From Limnobacter parvus (GTDB lineage: Bacteria > Pseudomonadota > Gammaproteobacteria > Burkholderiales > Burkholderiaceae_B): a stretch of 64,000 nt of DNA. Shown in pieces: positions 53,919-62,689 of this stretch; position 1 is the first letter of the stretch; each line of letters begins with the position of its first letter. The position numbers and the translations under genes are program-made. The stretch covers positions 328,243 through 392,242 of the forward strand of contig NZ_JANKHG010000014.1 in NCBI RefSeq assembly GCF_024623725.1. The letters run 5' to 3'. The notes under the pieces were generated by a model, which was not told where the DNA came from, did not search any database, and saw nothing but the letters and a program-made list of their open reading frames with translations.

Positions 53919-54624
53919 GAAAACGCAATGGGGCGCTTCGATTGTCAGCATGCTCATTGGGGTAGGTCTGCTGTCGATCACAATTGCGGGCGCATTCAAG
54001 CTGCTGGGTATCAGCATGAATGCACAAAACAATTTGAATACCGAAAACCTGGTAGATCAGGTCAACCGAATTGGCGAATTGGTAACGGTGCACCTGAACC
54101 GAGGCGGCAGTTTCAAGAACTCGGAAGTGGACGCCAAAGGAATCCAATTGTGCAGCCTGTCCGCGAATGCCAAACAATGCAATGGCTACAACCCTAACAC
54201 AACAGAATTTTGTTTGAGCATTCCCACACGCGTGGGCAAGGGTGGTCGAGATGTAATCAACATGACAGGTTTCCGCCTGTTCCGGGGAGCGCTCGCCCAG
54301 CGAGAGATGCCTGACGCGGATATGGCCCAGTTCAACCACGCCACATTTTGCAGAGACGATGCCGCGTGGCGCAATTTAAACAACACGGAAGACTATGTTT
54401 TCAGTGCGATCCGCTTTTGTCGATTTACAGCGAATACGCCCCAGCAAGTGACTCAAAATTACGAACAAAACTGTGGTTCAGTGATTGAAAATGAACCACA
54501 GTCGAACATGTTCTGGATCGCCTTGTTCAAAGCAAAAATTGGGAATGGCTTGACTGAAGGTGAATATGAGGAAGCAAAAATCATTCACCTGTTAAACACC
54601 ACTCGGGTAAGGAACGGCTCATGA
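53911..54624 (+). CDS. PilW-like minor pilin, cluster 2
   Basis: 237 aa. Leader MSKKTQWG followed by ASIVSMLIGVGLLSITIAG; the +1 residue is Ala and position 5 is Ser, so Glu5 is absent. The Cys pattern QLCSLSANAKQCNGYNPNTTEFC and FCRDD, RFCRF, QNCGSV parallels the cluster 1 PilW-like protein, showing homology. GTG-free start at the ATG. Its stop overlaps the next ATG (ATGA). Confidence 0.72.
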   Translation: MSKKTQWGASIVSMLIGVGLLSITIAGAFKLLGISMNAQNNLNTENLVDQVNRIGELVTVHLNRGGSFKNSEVDAKGIQLCSLSANAKQCNGYNPNTTEFCLSIPTRVGKGGRDVINMTGFRLFRGALAQREMPDADMAQFNHATFCRDDAAWRNLNNTEDYVFSAIRFCRFTANTPQQVTQNYEQNCGSVIENEPQSNMFWIALFKAKIGNGLTEGEYEEAKIIHLLNTTRVRNGS

Positions 54625-55364
54625 AACGCACCTCAAATTGGGCAAAGAAAAATCAATGCGGTGCCGTTGGTGTATTCATGGCAATTGCGCTGGTTATTGT
54701 TTTTGGTTTGATCAGCTTGCAAAACATAACTTCTACAAGTACTGACCTGTATCTCTCCAACTCAAAACAACACATTGAAGAGGCGCGTCAACTTGCCTAT
54801 GCAGGCCTTCGGCATTACACCCACAATTTTGGCAATGATGAAGCAATTAACAACTTGATCACTCAACACCAAGGCAATACTTCAATCATCGGGGAATGCT
54901 CGTTCGTGCAGCCCTTGCCAGAAACCCTGAACCCGCAGGTCCAACTCGCGAATCCGGCTGTTCCAGACGGCTCCAGACAGAACGTTGAAATTCGTGGATT
55001 GATTGTTCCCTACAATTGCGACAATGCAATATCAGACGACAACTATCGGGCGACTTTTGAAATTGTGGCCAGTGTGAACTGTTCAAACAATGAAAGTGGC
55101 GTGGGCTCTGGCTGCGTAAAACGTTCGTTTGTTTTCAACCGTGAAGATAACGATGACGGCAATTTGGCCTATTTGCCCTCGCCAAGCCCTCCGCCGCCTC
55201 CACCACCGCCCCAGGAGTACTATGAACCACCGAGCTATTGGTACGGTCATGAATACAGCAACAATGACAGTTACGAGAACAACGACCAGTCGGGACCGCC
55301 TGCAACCGAACAGCCAGTGCCCCCACCCTCCAACTCAAAAGGAAAACAAGAAGTTGGCTTTTAA
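54621..55364 (+). CDS. PilX-like minor pilin with a proline-rich C-terminal tail, cluster 2
   Basis: 247 aa. A 14-residue leader ends in CG before AVGVFMAIALVIVFGLISL; no Glu5. The helix HIEEARQLAYAGLRHYTHNF parallels the cluster 1 PilX. A 60-residue tail from about 187 onwards is unlike any part of the paralogue: eight or more consecutive prolines (SPSPPPPPPPPQEYY), then Tyr/Asn/Glu-rich stretches and SNSKGKQEVGF. The tail could expose adhesive or partner-binding sequence at the pilus tip. Its 3' end contains the TTG start of the next gene. Confidence 0.72.
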   Translation: MKRTSNWAKKNQCGAVGVFMAIALVIVFGLISLQNITSTSTDLYLSNSKQHIEEARQLAYAGLRHYTHNFGNDEAINNLITQHQGNTSIIGECSFVQPLPETLNPQVQLANPAVPDGSRQNVEIRGLIVPYNCDNAISDDNYRATFEIVASVNCSNNESGVGSGCVKRSFVFNREDNDDGNLAYLPSPSPPPPPPPPQEYYEPPSYWYGHEYSNNDSYENNDQSGPPATEQPVPPPSNSKGKQEVGF

Positions 55365-55893
55365 AAGTGGTGGGTTCACTTTTGTTGAATCCTTGATCGC
55401 AATTTCTATTTTGTCGATCGGTCTTCTGCTTTACGCTGCCAACTGGACCGCTAACTTTGGTGCAAAAAGCGCAACACACGCACGATCGATTGCGGCGACA
55501 CAAGTTGCAGAAATTGGCAATGTGCTATTGGCTAACATTTCTGATTTAAATCGCACCGCACCTCGCGGGCAGGTTATATCCCGCGTCCAACAGTTCTCCA
55601 ATCAATTGGAAAGCCATCTGAATGGCTTCGCAGGGGCAAATGGATATACGTGCGACCAGTCGGCACCCAGAGTGATCGGTACACCTGATACCACCATCAA
55701 CATTAACAACTCCACGTTACCCCGGGCTTGGGCTCAAGGCGCAGCAAGCTGCATAAAGATCAACCCCATGCCAAACATTGGCACTGACACCAACGGAGTT
55801 TGGGTGCGAATTGAAGCGAACTGGATTGACGCGCACACCCAACAAGGTCAAAGCGAAAACGTGAGTGTCTACACCCTGGTTAGTCCGCTCTAA
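55354..55893 (+). CDS. PilV-like minor pilin, cluster 2
   Basis: 179 aa from a TTG at 55354, preceded by GGAAAACAAG. Leader LAFKSGG, cleavage before FTFVESLIAISILSIGLLLYA (Glu5 present). The frame is open upstream to 55129, but that stretch is the Pro/Arg shadow of the PilX tail and no prepilin peptidase site would be near the N-terminus. Matches the cluster 1 PilV in SIxxIxxLSIGLxxYA and size. Its stop overlaps that of the convergent PilZ gene by 4 bp. Confidence 0.75.
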   Translation: MAFKSGGFTFVESLIAISILSIGLLLYAANWTANFGAKSATHARSIAATQVAEIGNVLLANISDLNRTAPRGQVISRVQQFSNQLESHLNGFAGANGYTCDQSAPRVIGTPDTTININNSTLPRAWAQGAASCIKINPMPNIGTDTNGVWVRIEANWIDAHTQQGQSENVSVYTLVSPL

Positions 55894-56825
55894 GTCTTCG
55901 AAAACAGCTGTGGCCCCAAACGGTGATTCAAACGCTCGCTTACAAATGCATGAATTACCGCAAACTGATCGTCTTTGAGCGATTTCAATGCAAGGCCGTA
56001 CCTGGAAGAAGAAACACCTGAATCGCGTGGTTTGGAGACCACCTCGGCATCACACTCAATCAAGTATTTTCTATCGTCGAGAATTATTTGAAAAGCCAGT
56101 GAAATGGTTTTTCCAATCGCCAAAACGACCGCTTTCGAAAGCAACAATTCCAACCCACTTGTGGAAATGTTATCGATCACTGCCGTAGTCGCCTCATCTT
56201 CAGTCGCTTTGTCCGTGTTCAAACGAACAGTGGCAGGCAAATCGCAATTGACTCTTCGTGCGCGGCGAATCGCCTGAGATTCAAGATGAGTTTCATGTGG
56301 CCAGGACATCACCAACAACGGATGCGGTGAAAGCAAAACCTTCTCAACCATCGAACTGAAGCGGTACAGGGAAAGACCATAAGTGGCATGGAACTCCCAT
56401 ATTTGCCCTTCTTTGGTGAAAATGCATTTGCCATCTCGCAGGGGATGGCTCACCAAAATAGCAGCTTGAGGAATGCTGCCGATTAAACGCACTTGAAATG
56501 GGTCTTTGGACTGACCTTGAGCAAACATTTTTAGCTGGCTGCCGGTTTCAAAAGGATCTTCGAAGGTCTGCCTGGCAGGCAAAATTCGCGGTAACACAGT
56601 GGAATCGAGAGAGGTCTTTCCGGGCTTGATTGAAAATTTCACAGCCCAGCGCGGGTTGTGATAAAGTCCCTTTTCCGCCAGTTCGTCGAGTTGCTTTTGG
56701 CTGCTGATCGCTTGGCCTTCGGCCAGCAACAACACACCGGTTCGATCAAAAATTGCGAACGGCAGTGCCTTGCCTATCTCAATATCGCCTTTGGCCAAAG
56801 GCGACAGGTCCTTGGAATTGTCCAC
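55890..56825 (-). CDS. PilZ domain c-di-GMP-binding protein (YcgR-like)
   Basis: 311 aa from a GTG at 56825. The N-terminal two thirds have a YcgR-N/flagellar-brake-like beta domain around 95-180 (FQVRLIGSIPQAAILVSHP). The PilZ domain begins near residue 195: RRARRVNCDLPATV carries the Arg pair of RxxxR, and DNISTSGLEL carries the D/NxSxxG motif. Both c-di-GMP-binding motifs are intact. It is tail to tail with the minor pilin cluster and 26 bp from secF; function in pilus or flagellar motility is inferred. Confidence 0.85.
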   Translation of the reverse strand: MDNSKDLSPLAKGDIEIGKALPFAIFDRTGVLLLAEGQAISSQKQLDELAEKGLYHNPRWAVKFSIKPGKTSLDSTVLPRILPARQTFEDPFETGSQLKMFAQGQSKDPFQVRLIGSIPQAAILVSHPLRDGKCIFTKEGQIWEFHATYGLSLYRFSSMVEKVLLSPHPLLVMSWPHETHLESQAIRRARRVNCDLPATVRLNTDKATEDEATTAVIDNISTSGLELLLSKAVVLAIGKTISLAFQIILDDRKYLIECDAEVVSKPRDSGVSSSRYGLALKSLKDDQFAVIHAFVSERLNHRLGPQLFSKT

Positions 56826-56851
56826 ACTGCCTCACGTGCTGTCACCCAGTA

Positions 56852-57805
56852 TCAGGGCGTCTCGAACTCTTTCTCTTTTTTGACGGGCTTAACCAGGTCT
56901 TCACGTGTCAGGCCCATCCACATCAACATGGGGCTGGCAACCAGCACCGATGAATAGATACCAAACAGAATACCAATGGTCAAAGCCAAAGCAAAGCCGT
57001 GCAGGGTGGGGCCACCAAAAAACAACATGGAACAAACCATGATCTGCGTGGAACCGTGAGTAATAATGGTGCGGGAAATGGTGCGTGTGATGGCATGGTC
57101 TATGGTTTCGGGCACAGTCATTTTGCGCACCTTTTTAAAGGTTTCACGAATCCGGTCAAACACCACCACCGATTCATTCACCGAATAGCCCAACACCGCC
57201 AACACCGCAGCCAACACCGACAGAGAAAACTCCCAGCCAAAGAAGGCAAAGAATCCTAGAATAATGACCACATCGTGCAAGTTGGCAACGATGGCCGACA
57301 CTGCAAACTTCCATTCAAAACGCAATGCCAGGTAAATCATGATGCCGATGATCACCACCATCAGCGCAATCACGCCGTTCTCGGCCAATTCACGCCCGAC
57401 CTGGGGGCCAACGAACTCGACACGCATCAGTTGTACATCGGGGCCACCCAGATTAAGCACCTGGTCGGTCATGGCTTGTTGGTTCAACTTGCCTTCCGTA
57501 CCCAAAACACCCGATTGCAAATCCTTCACGGCAAGGCGAATAAGAACATCTCGCGCAGTACCAAAATTCTGCACCTGCGGCTCATCAATCCCTTGGGCGC
57601 GCAAGCCCTCTCGAATTTTTTCCAGCTCGGCGGCTTGCGAATAGCGCGCTTCAACCAGCACACCGCCGGTGAATTCAACACTCAGGTTCAAACCCTTGTA
57701 GAGCAGGAAAAATACCGCAGCTGCAAAAGTAAGAAACGAGATGATGTTGAACACTTTGGCATGCCGCATGAACGGGATGTCGTTTTTGATTTTGAATAGT
57801 TCCAT
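56852..57805 (-). CDS. secF: Protein translocase subunit SecF
   Basis: 317 aa. With SecD it helps the Sec translocon release and pull exported proteins using the proton gradient. Six helices; TM1 near 18-36, the periplasmic domain with VEFTGGVLVEARY, then GVIALMVVIIGIMIYLALRFEWKFAVSAI, YSVNESVVVFDRIRETF, and RTISRTIITHGSTQIMVCSMLFFGG. Downstream of secD with a 30-bp gap. Confidence 0.96.
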   Translation of the reverse strand: MELFKIKNDIPFMRHAKVFNIISFLTFAAAVFFLLYKGLNLSVEFTGGVLVEARYSQAAELEKIREGLRAQGIDEPQVQNFGTARDVLIRLAVKDLQSGVLGTEGKLNQQAMTDQVLNLGGPDVQLMRVEFVGPQVGRELAENGVIALMVVIIGIMIYLALRFEWKFAVSAIVANLHDVVIILGFFAFFGWEFSLSVLAAVLAVLGYSVNESVVVFDRIRETFKKVRKMTVPETIDHAITRTISRTIITHGSTQIMVCSMLFFGGPTLHGFALALTIGILFGIYSSVLVASPMLMWMGLTREDLVKPVKKEKEFETP

Positions 57806-57835
57806 TTGCTTTTTATTCGCTCAGTTCGTTGGTGC

Positions 57836-59728
57836 TCAGGCTTTCTTGGCCACGGCTGTATTTGTATCAGGGCGCCAAATTTGCCCAATGCTGACAGACT
57901 CAAGTTTCTTTTTGCTGCCATACCAAAGGTTGACCACACCGCGAGACACCACCACTGCGCTAAATATCGAAGTAAGAATTCCCAGGCAGTGAACCACGGC
58001 AAAACCGCGCACTGGGCCTGATCCGAAGATCAGCAAGGCCAAGCCTGCAATCAGGGTAGTAATGTTCGAATCCAGAATGGTGGCCCATGCACGTTCATAA
58101 CCTGCGGCAATTGCTTGCTGGGGCGCAGCGCCATCGCGCAGCTCTTCCCGAATGCGCTCGTTGATCAAGACGTTGGCGTCAATCGCCATACCCAAAGTAA
58201 GCGCCACTGCGGCCAAACCTGGCAGTGTTAGCGTGGCTTGCAACACCGACAGCAAAGCGAACAGCAACAGCACGTTGACCGCCAACGCAAATACTGAAAA
58301 CACACCGAACAGCAGGTAGTAGGCCATCATGAAAATGCCCAAAGCGATGAAGCCGTACAGCGTGGAATTCAAGCCTTTGTCGATGTTGTCTGCACCGAGA
58401 CTTGGGCCGATGGTGCGTTCTTCAATAATGTCCATGGGCGCAGCCAGTGAACCCGCGCGCAGTAGCAGCGCCAGGTCAGCCGATTCAACAGTGTTCATGC
58501 TGCCTGAAATTTGAACCCGACCACCGCCAATTTCACCGCGAATTACAGGTGCGGTCACCACTTCGCCCTTGCCTTTTTCAATCAGAACAATGGCCATGCG
58601 GTTGCCAATGTTTTCTGCGGTGATGTTACGGAAAATACGTGAGCCCTGGCTGTCAAGGCTTAGGTGCACTGCGGGCTCTTGGGTTTGATTGTCAAAACCC
58701 GCTTGGGCATCGGTCAGGTTGTCGCCTGTCAGAATCACTTCAGACTTCAACAACAGGTCGCGCCCGCCACGTTCGGTGTAGCGCTCAAGCCCAAACGGAA
58801 CAATCCCGCTGGCAAGTGAAGACTGGGCTTCCGGACTGTCGTCCACCATCCGCACTTCCAGCGTGGCAGTTCTGCCCAAAATATCCTTGGCCTTGGCCGT
58901 GTCTTGCACGCCGGGCAGCTGAACCACGATCCGGTCCGCGCCCTGACGCTGAATCACAGGCTCGGCCACACCCAGTTCGTTGATCCGGTTGTGCAGGGTG
59001 GTAATGTTTTGGCGCAATGCATATTCTCGCGCCTGCTGCTCAATTTCCGGCGCCAGGCTTGAGTTCAAGGCGAAATCGGAACTGCCTTCAACCGCTTGTA
59101 ACTGCAAGTCGGGAAATTCTTTTGCCAGTTCCGTTTGTGCCTTGTCGCGGGCAGCCTGATCACGGAAGGTCAGGTTGAAACCGGCAGGCGTGCGGGCGGC
59201 ACTGGCGTAGCGCAGGTCTTCTTCCCGCAGGGTTTGCTTGGCACTGGCCAGAAGGGCGTCTTTGCGCTTTTCAAGCGCTGCGGCCATATCAACTTGCAAC
59301 AGGAAGTGAACTCCACCACGCAGATCGAGACCCAAGTACATGGGCAGGGCGTTGATGCTGGTCAACCAATCAGGCGAACGCGACAACAGGTTCAAAGCCA
59401 CGATGTAATCAGGATCGCTTTCGTCTGGATTTAATCGATTCTGTAAAAAATCACGGGCTTTCAGTTGCTCTTCGGAACTGTTGAAGCGTAACTTTATGGT
59501 GCCGCCACCCAAAGTGTCTTCAAAAAACATCCCGTCGGGCGGGATACCCTGCTCTGTGAGCTGACCGGACAGTTGATCGGCAAGTTCAGGCGACAACTTC
59601 AAAGTGGACTTGCCACTTGAAACTTGCACGGCAGGCGCTTCACCATAAAAGTTGGGCAAGGTGTACAACACACCAAGCACCAACACGATGGCGATCATCA
59701 GGTACTTCCAGACAGGGTATCGATTCAT
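57836..59728 (-). CDS. secD: Protein translocase subunit SecD
   Basis: 630 aa. N-terminal TM, a large periplasmic region with LGLDLRGGVHFLLQVDM at about 130-146, and the C-terminal five-helix RND-type bundle with SLGADNIDKGLNSTLYG, GMAIDANVLINERIREEL and the essential Asp of that motif. Second gene of yajC-secD-secF. Confidence 0.97.
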   Translation of the reverse strand: MNRYPVWKYLMIAIVLVLGVLYTLPNFYGEAPAVQVSSGKSTLKLSPELADQLSGQLTEQGIPPDGMFFEDTLGGGTIKLRFNSSEEQLKARDFLQNRLNPDESDPDYIVALNLLSRSPDWLTSINALPMYLGLDLRGGVHFLLQVDMAAALEKRKDALLASAKQTLREEDLRYASAARTPAGFNLTFRDQAARDKAQTELAKEFPDLQLQAVEGSSDFALNSSLAPEIEQQAREYALRQNITTLHNRINELGVAEPVIQRQGADRIVVQLPGVQDTAKAKDILGRTATLEVRMVDDSPEAQSSLASGIVPFGLERYTERGGRDLLLKSEVILTGDNLTDAQAGFDNQTQEPAVHLSLDSQGSRIFRNITAENIGNRMAIVLIEKGKGEVVTAPVIRGEIGGGRVQISGSMNTVESADLALLLRAGSLAAPMDIIEERTIGPSLGADNIDKGLNSTLYGFIALGIFMMAYYLLFGVFSVFALAVNVLLLFALLSVLQATLTLPGLAAVALTLGMAIDANVLINERIREELRDGAAPQQAIAAGYERAWATILDSNITTLIAGLALLIFGSGPVRGFAVVHCLGILTSIFSAVVVSRGVVNLWYGSKKKLESVSIGQIWRPDTNTAVAKKA

Positions 59729-59738
59729 GACAGCTTAA

Positions 59739-60074
59739 TTAACGGGTTTCTTTCAGGGTGCCGCGTGGCAGCAGACTTTGCACAGCAGCGCGCTGCATTA
59801 CGACCTCGATGGGTTTGTCAGCCATTTCAGCCACTTCCAGCGTGATGTATGACTCATTAATTTTGCTGATTTTTCCCAGCAAACCACCTGAGGCAATCAC
59901 CTCATCGCCTTTTTGCAATGCTTCAACCATGGCTTTGTGTTCTTTCTGACGCTTCATTTGGGGACGAATAGCCAAAAAATAAAGTACGCCAAACATCAAA
60001 ATGAGAGGCAAGAAGCTTAATAGGCCACTTTCCGGGCCGGCGGCTGCGGATTGCGCAAACGCGGATGAAATCAC
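59739..60074 (-). CDS. yajC: Preprotein translocase subunit YajC
   Basis: 111 aa from the GTG at 60074, set by the strong AAGGAG ribosome-binding site 8 bp upstream; the 18 further upstream residues to 60128 do not fit the family. One helix, LLSFLPLILMFGVLYFLAIRPQMKRQKEH, then GDEVIASGGLLGKISKI. It binds SecDF. The usual upstream gene tgt is not here. Confidence 0.94.
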   Translation of the reverse strand: MISSAFAQSAAAGPESGLLSFLPLILMFGVLYFLAIRPQMKRQKEHKAMVEALQKGDEVIASGGLLGKISKINESYITLEVAEMADKPIEVVMQRAAVQSLLPRGTLKETR

Positions 60075-60216
60075 GGTGATCTCCTTAAAGTTGTGATGGG
60101 TTCGCGCCGAGTATACAACGCCTGACACCTGAAATTCAGACCAAAAGGCTTGACTTGGGTTCCACTTACCGATTCACTTACTCATTGTGGGAATCATAAA
60201 AACAGGCTTTGGAACT

Positions 60217-60759
60217 ATGTCGAGCAATATTGAGCAAGCAACTCTGGGCGGAGGTTGCTTTTGGTGCACCGAGGCAGTTTTCCGGCAACTGAAAGGAATC
60301 ACCCTGTGTGAATCGGGCTACAGCGGCGGCGCTGACCCGAATCCCAATTACGACAAGGTGTGCGGGGGTAAAACAGGGCATGCCGAGGTAATCCGGCTGC
60401 ATTACGACCCAGAACTGATTTCATTTCGAAAAATTCTGGCGGTATTTTTCGCCATCCATGACCCTACAACTTTGAACCGGCAAGGCAATGACATAGGTAC
60501 TCAGTACAGGTCGGTAATCTTCTTTCACACACCGGAGCAGCGCGACACCGCCCTGGCTTTTGTGGAAGACCTTGAAAAACGGAAAATTTTCCGCGACAAG
60601 GTGGTTACTGAAATTTCACCACTTCTGAATTATTTCCCAGCCGAGAAGTACCACCAGGAATATTTCGAAAACAACCCAATGCAACCGTATTGCGCCTATG
60701 TGGTGGCCCCAAAAGTGGAAAAAGCCGAAGATTTGTTTGGCGATCTGTTCAAACGCTAG
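60217..60759 (+). CDS. msrA: Peptide methionine sulfoxide reductase MsrA
   Basis: 180 aa from the ATG at 60217 (ten upstream in-frame codons rejected; GGA lies just before). Reduces methionine S-sulfoxide. Catalytic motif GGGCFWCTEAVFRQLKG (Cys near 14, GCFW), then SGYSGGADPNPNYDKVCGGKTGHAEVIRLHYDP, and HDPTTLNRQGNDIGTQYRS. The resolving-cysteine pattern is short; C-terminus CAYVVAPKVEK. Its stop overlaps that of the convergent tcdA by 4 bp. Confidence 0.94.
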   Translation: MSSNIEQATLGGGCFWCTEAVFRQLKGITLCESGYSGGADPNPNYDKVCGGKTGHAEVIRLHYDPELISFRKILAVFFAIHDPTTLNRQGNDIGTQYRSVIFFHTPEQRDTALAFVEDLEKRKIFRDKVVTEISPLLNYFPAEKYHQEYFENNPMQPYCAYVVAPKVEKAEDLFGDLFKR

Positions 60760-61568
60760 GCTTTAAAGCGCTGCGAAATAAGGTGTGAAATGGCCCAAGC
60801 CGCCATCTGCATGCCCATAGTGGCCGTAACTGTAACCACAGACCCGTAGCCGGCGCAATTCAAACCGGCGGCGGGTTCACACACCTCGTTGCGCGTAACC
60901 TGTTCTGCAGAATAAAACACTGGCAAACCCAACTTCTTTTTGGGGTCTTTGGCATAGCCATGCGCGCGGCGCAGCGTATACCGAACCTTCGCCAACAATG
61001 GGTCATTGGTGGTGTCACGCAAATCAGCGGGTTGAACCAGCCAGGGCTTGCTTTTTCCACCCGCACTACCTGAAAGGACCACGGCAATATTTAAACGCTT
61101 GGCCCAATGGGCCATGGCGACCTTGGCGCGCACGTTGTCACAGCAGTCCAGCAGCACCTTGTGTTCACCGGGGGCACTGGCGAATTGTTCAAGTAGGTTT
61201 TGCGCATTGTCGGGTTCGAGGAATGCGTCGACCAAGGTCGTTTTACAGACCGGAAAATAACTGTGAATATGGTGGGCCAAGGCTTTGATTTTTTCCTGGC
61301 CCAACGTGGCATCGCAAGCTTGAATTTGCCGATTGATGTTGCTTTCAGCCACATGATCCATATCGACCAGCGTAATGCGCCCTATACCGCTTCTGGCCAA
61401 AGCCTCGGCAGCCCAAGAGCCCACACCACCCACACCCACGACCATGGCATGTACTTGTGTGTTCAGAAAGTGATGTGCGCCATCGCCATACAAACGATCA
61501 AGCCCGCCAAAGCGACGGCTTAGGTCTGCAGAATCATTCGGCAAGCTCGACTCATCCACCATACTCAT
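60756..61568 (-). CDS. tcdA: tRNA threonylcarbamoyladenosine dehydratase
   Basis: 270 aa; E1-like ATP-dependent enzyme (TcdA/CsdL) that cyclises t6A37 to ct6A. The nucleotide motif is VVGVGGVGSWAAEALARSGI; DMDHVAESNINRQIQA and the Arg finger follow; LDCCDNVRAKVAMAHW holds the Asp-Cys-x-Asp. The ATG at 61568 overlaps the TGA of the protease gene (ATGA). Last of a four-gene overlapping unit. Confidence 0.93.
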   Translation of the reverse strand: MSMVDESSLPNDSADLSRRFGGLDRLYGDGAHHFLNTQVHAMVVGVGGVGSWAAEALARSGIGRITLVDMDHVAESNINRQIQACDATLGQEKIKALAHHIHSYFPVCKTTLVDAFLEPDNAQNLLEQFASAPGEHKVLLDCCDNVRAKVAMAHWAKRLNIAVVLSGSAGGKSKPWLVQPADLRDTTNDPLLAKVRYTLRRAHGYAKDPKKKLGLPVFYSAEQVTRNEVCEPAAGLNCAGYGSVVTVTATMGMQMAAWAISHLISQRFKA

Positions 61569-62689
61569 CAACGCACTTCCAGATCCACAATTTGCACGGC
61601 GACTTCGCGGGTGTCATCCCCCCGCATGACCAACAAATTGGCAGCGCCGCCCACTCCGATTGCCTCAAGCGCCTTCGACAATTGCAACACATTGGCGACC
61701 GGATTTCGGTTAACCGCAATAATGATGTCGCCCACAATCCCGGCCTGCAAATCAAATGGCTTTAACCCAGCCTGTGCTGCTGGTGAACCGGGTTCGACAC
61801 CCATTACCGCAATGCCCCGAATGCCCAAACGGCGGGCCATGGACTCGTCTGCTACAGCAATGCCAATGCCGGGGCGTGGCAATGTACCTCGTTCAATCAA
61901 CTGCGGCACAATTTCATTGACCAAATCCACAGGAATGGCAAAACCAACCCCGGCTGAACTGCCACTTTGCGAAAGAATCGCAGTGTTCACGCCAATCAGC
62001 CGACCTGCCGAATCCAGTAAAGGGCCGCCCGAGTTGCCTGGGTTAATCGCCGCATCGGTTTGAATCACATCGGGAATTTCACGACCATTGCTAACGGGCA
62101 AGGTGCGCCCCAAGGCGCTGACAATGCCCGCAGTCAGGGTTTTGGACAAACCAAAGGGGTTGCCAATGGCAAACACCGACTGACCCACCATCAAGTCGCC
62201 AGACGTACCCACCGGGATCGGCCGAAGATTTTCAGGTTTGCTGACCAAACGGATCACCGCCAAATCATAAGAAGGCGCAATACCCACCAAGCGTGCAGGC
62301 AAGGGCTCAGAATCGTCCAGCTGCACGCGTATTCGGCTCGCGCCTTCTACCACATGGGCGTTGGTCACGATGTGGCCCGCATCGTCCCAAATGAATCCGG
62401 AACCAGTGCCTTCCGCAACCCGGCGAAAGAACATTTGCCCCTGAACGCTTTCCGTGAATATATAGGCCACCGAGCCCTTGGACACTTCGAATAGTTCAAC
62501 CACACTCTTTTCATTTGCGGCCAAATCACCACGGGCTTCGACCACGCGCGGCGTGACATTGTCAGGCCGGCTGGTGAACAGGTTTTCAATGTTGTTTTGG
62601 TTGTACAACACATACAACAGGGCCACAAACAACACAAAGGCGAGCAGCGCCATGGCCGAGGCACCACGCTGAGTTTTAAAAGGTTTCAC
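61568..62689 (-). CDS. Membrane-anchored HtrA/DegS-like serine protease
   Basis: 373 aa from a GTG at 62689 that overlaps the previous stop. One N-terminal anchor (about 12-30, ALLAFVLFVALLYVLYNQ) and no cleavable signal, as in DegS. The trypsin-like domain has the triad His in VTNAHVVEG, Asp in PSYDLAVIRL and Ser in NPGNSGGPLL. A single PDZ domain follows at about 275-370. DegS starts the sigma-E envelope stress response by cutting RseA. Here it is in an unusual neighbourhood, coupled to tcdA and an uncharacterised gene. Confidence 0.9.
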   Translation of the reverse strand: MKPFKTQRGASAMALLAFVLFVALLYVLYNQNNIENLFTSRPDNVTPRVVEARGDLAANEKSVVELFEVSKGSVAYIFTESVQGQMFFRRVAEGTGSGFIWDDAGHIVTNAHVVEGASRIRVQLDDSEPLPARLVGIAPSYDLAVIRLVSKPENLRPIPVGTSGDLMVGQSVFAIGNPFGLSKTLTAGIVSALGRTLPVSNGREIPDVIQTDAAINPGNSGGPLLDSAGRLIGVNTAILSQSGSSAGVGFAIPVDLVNEIVPQLIERGTLPRPGIGIAVADESMARRLGIRGIAVMGVEPGSPAAQAGLKPFDLQAGIVGDIIIAVNRNPVANVLQLSKALEAIGVGGAANLLVMRGDDTREVAVQIVDLEVR

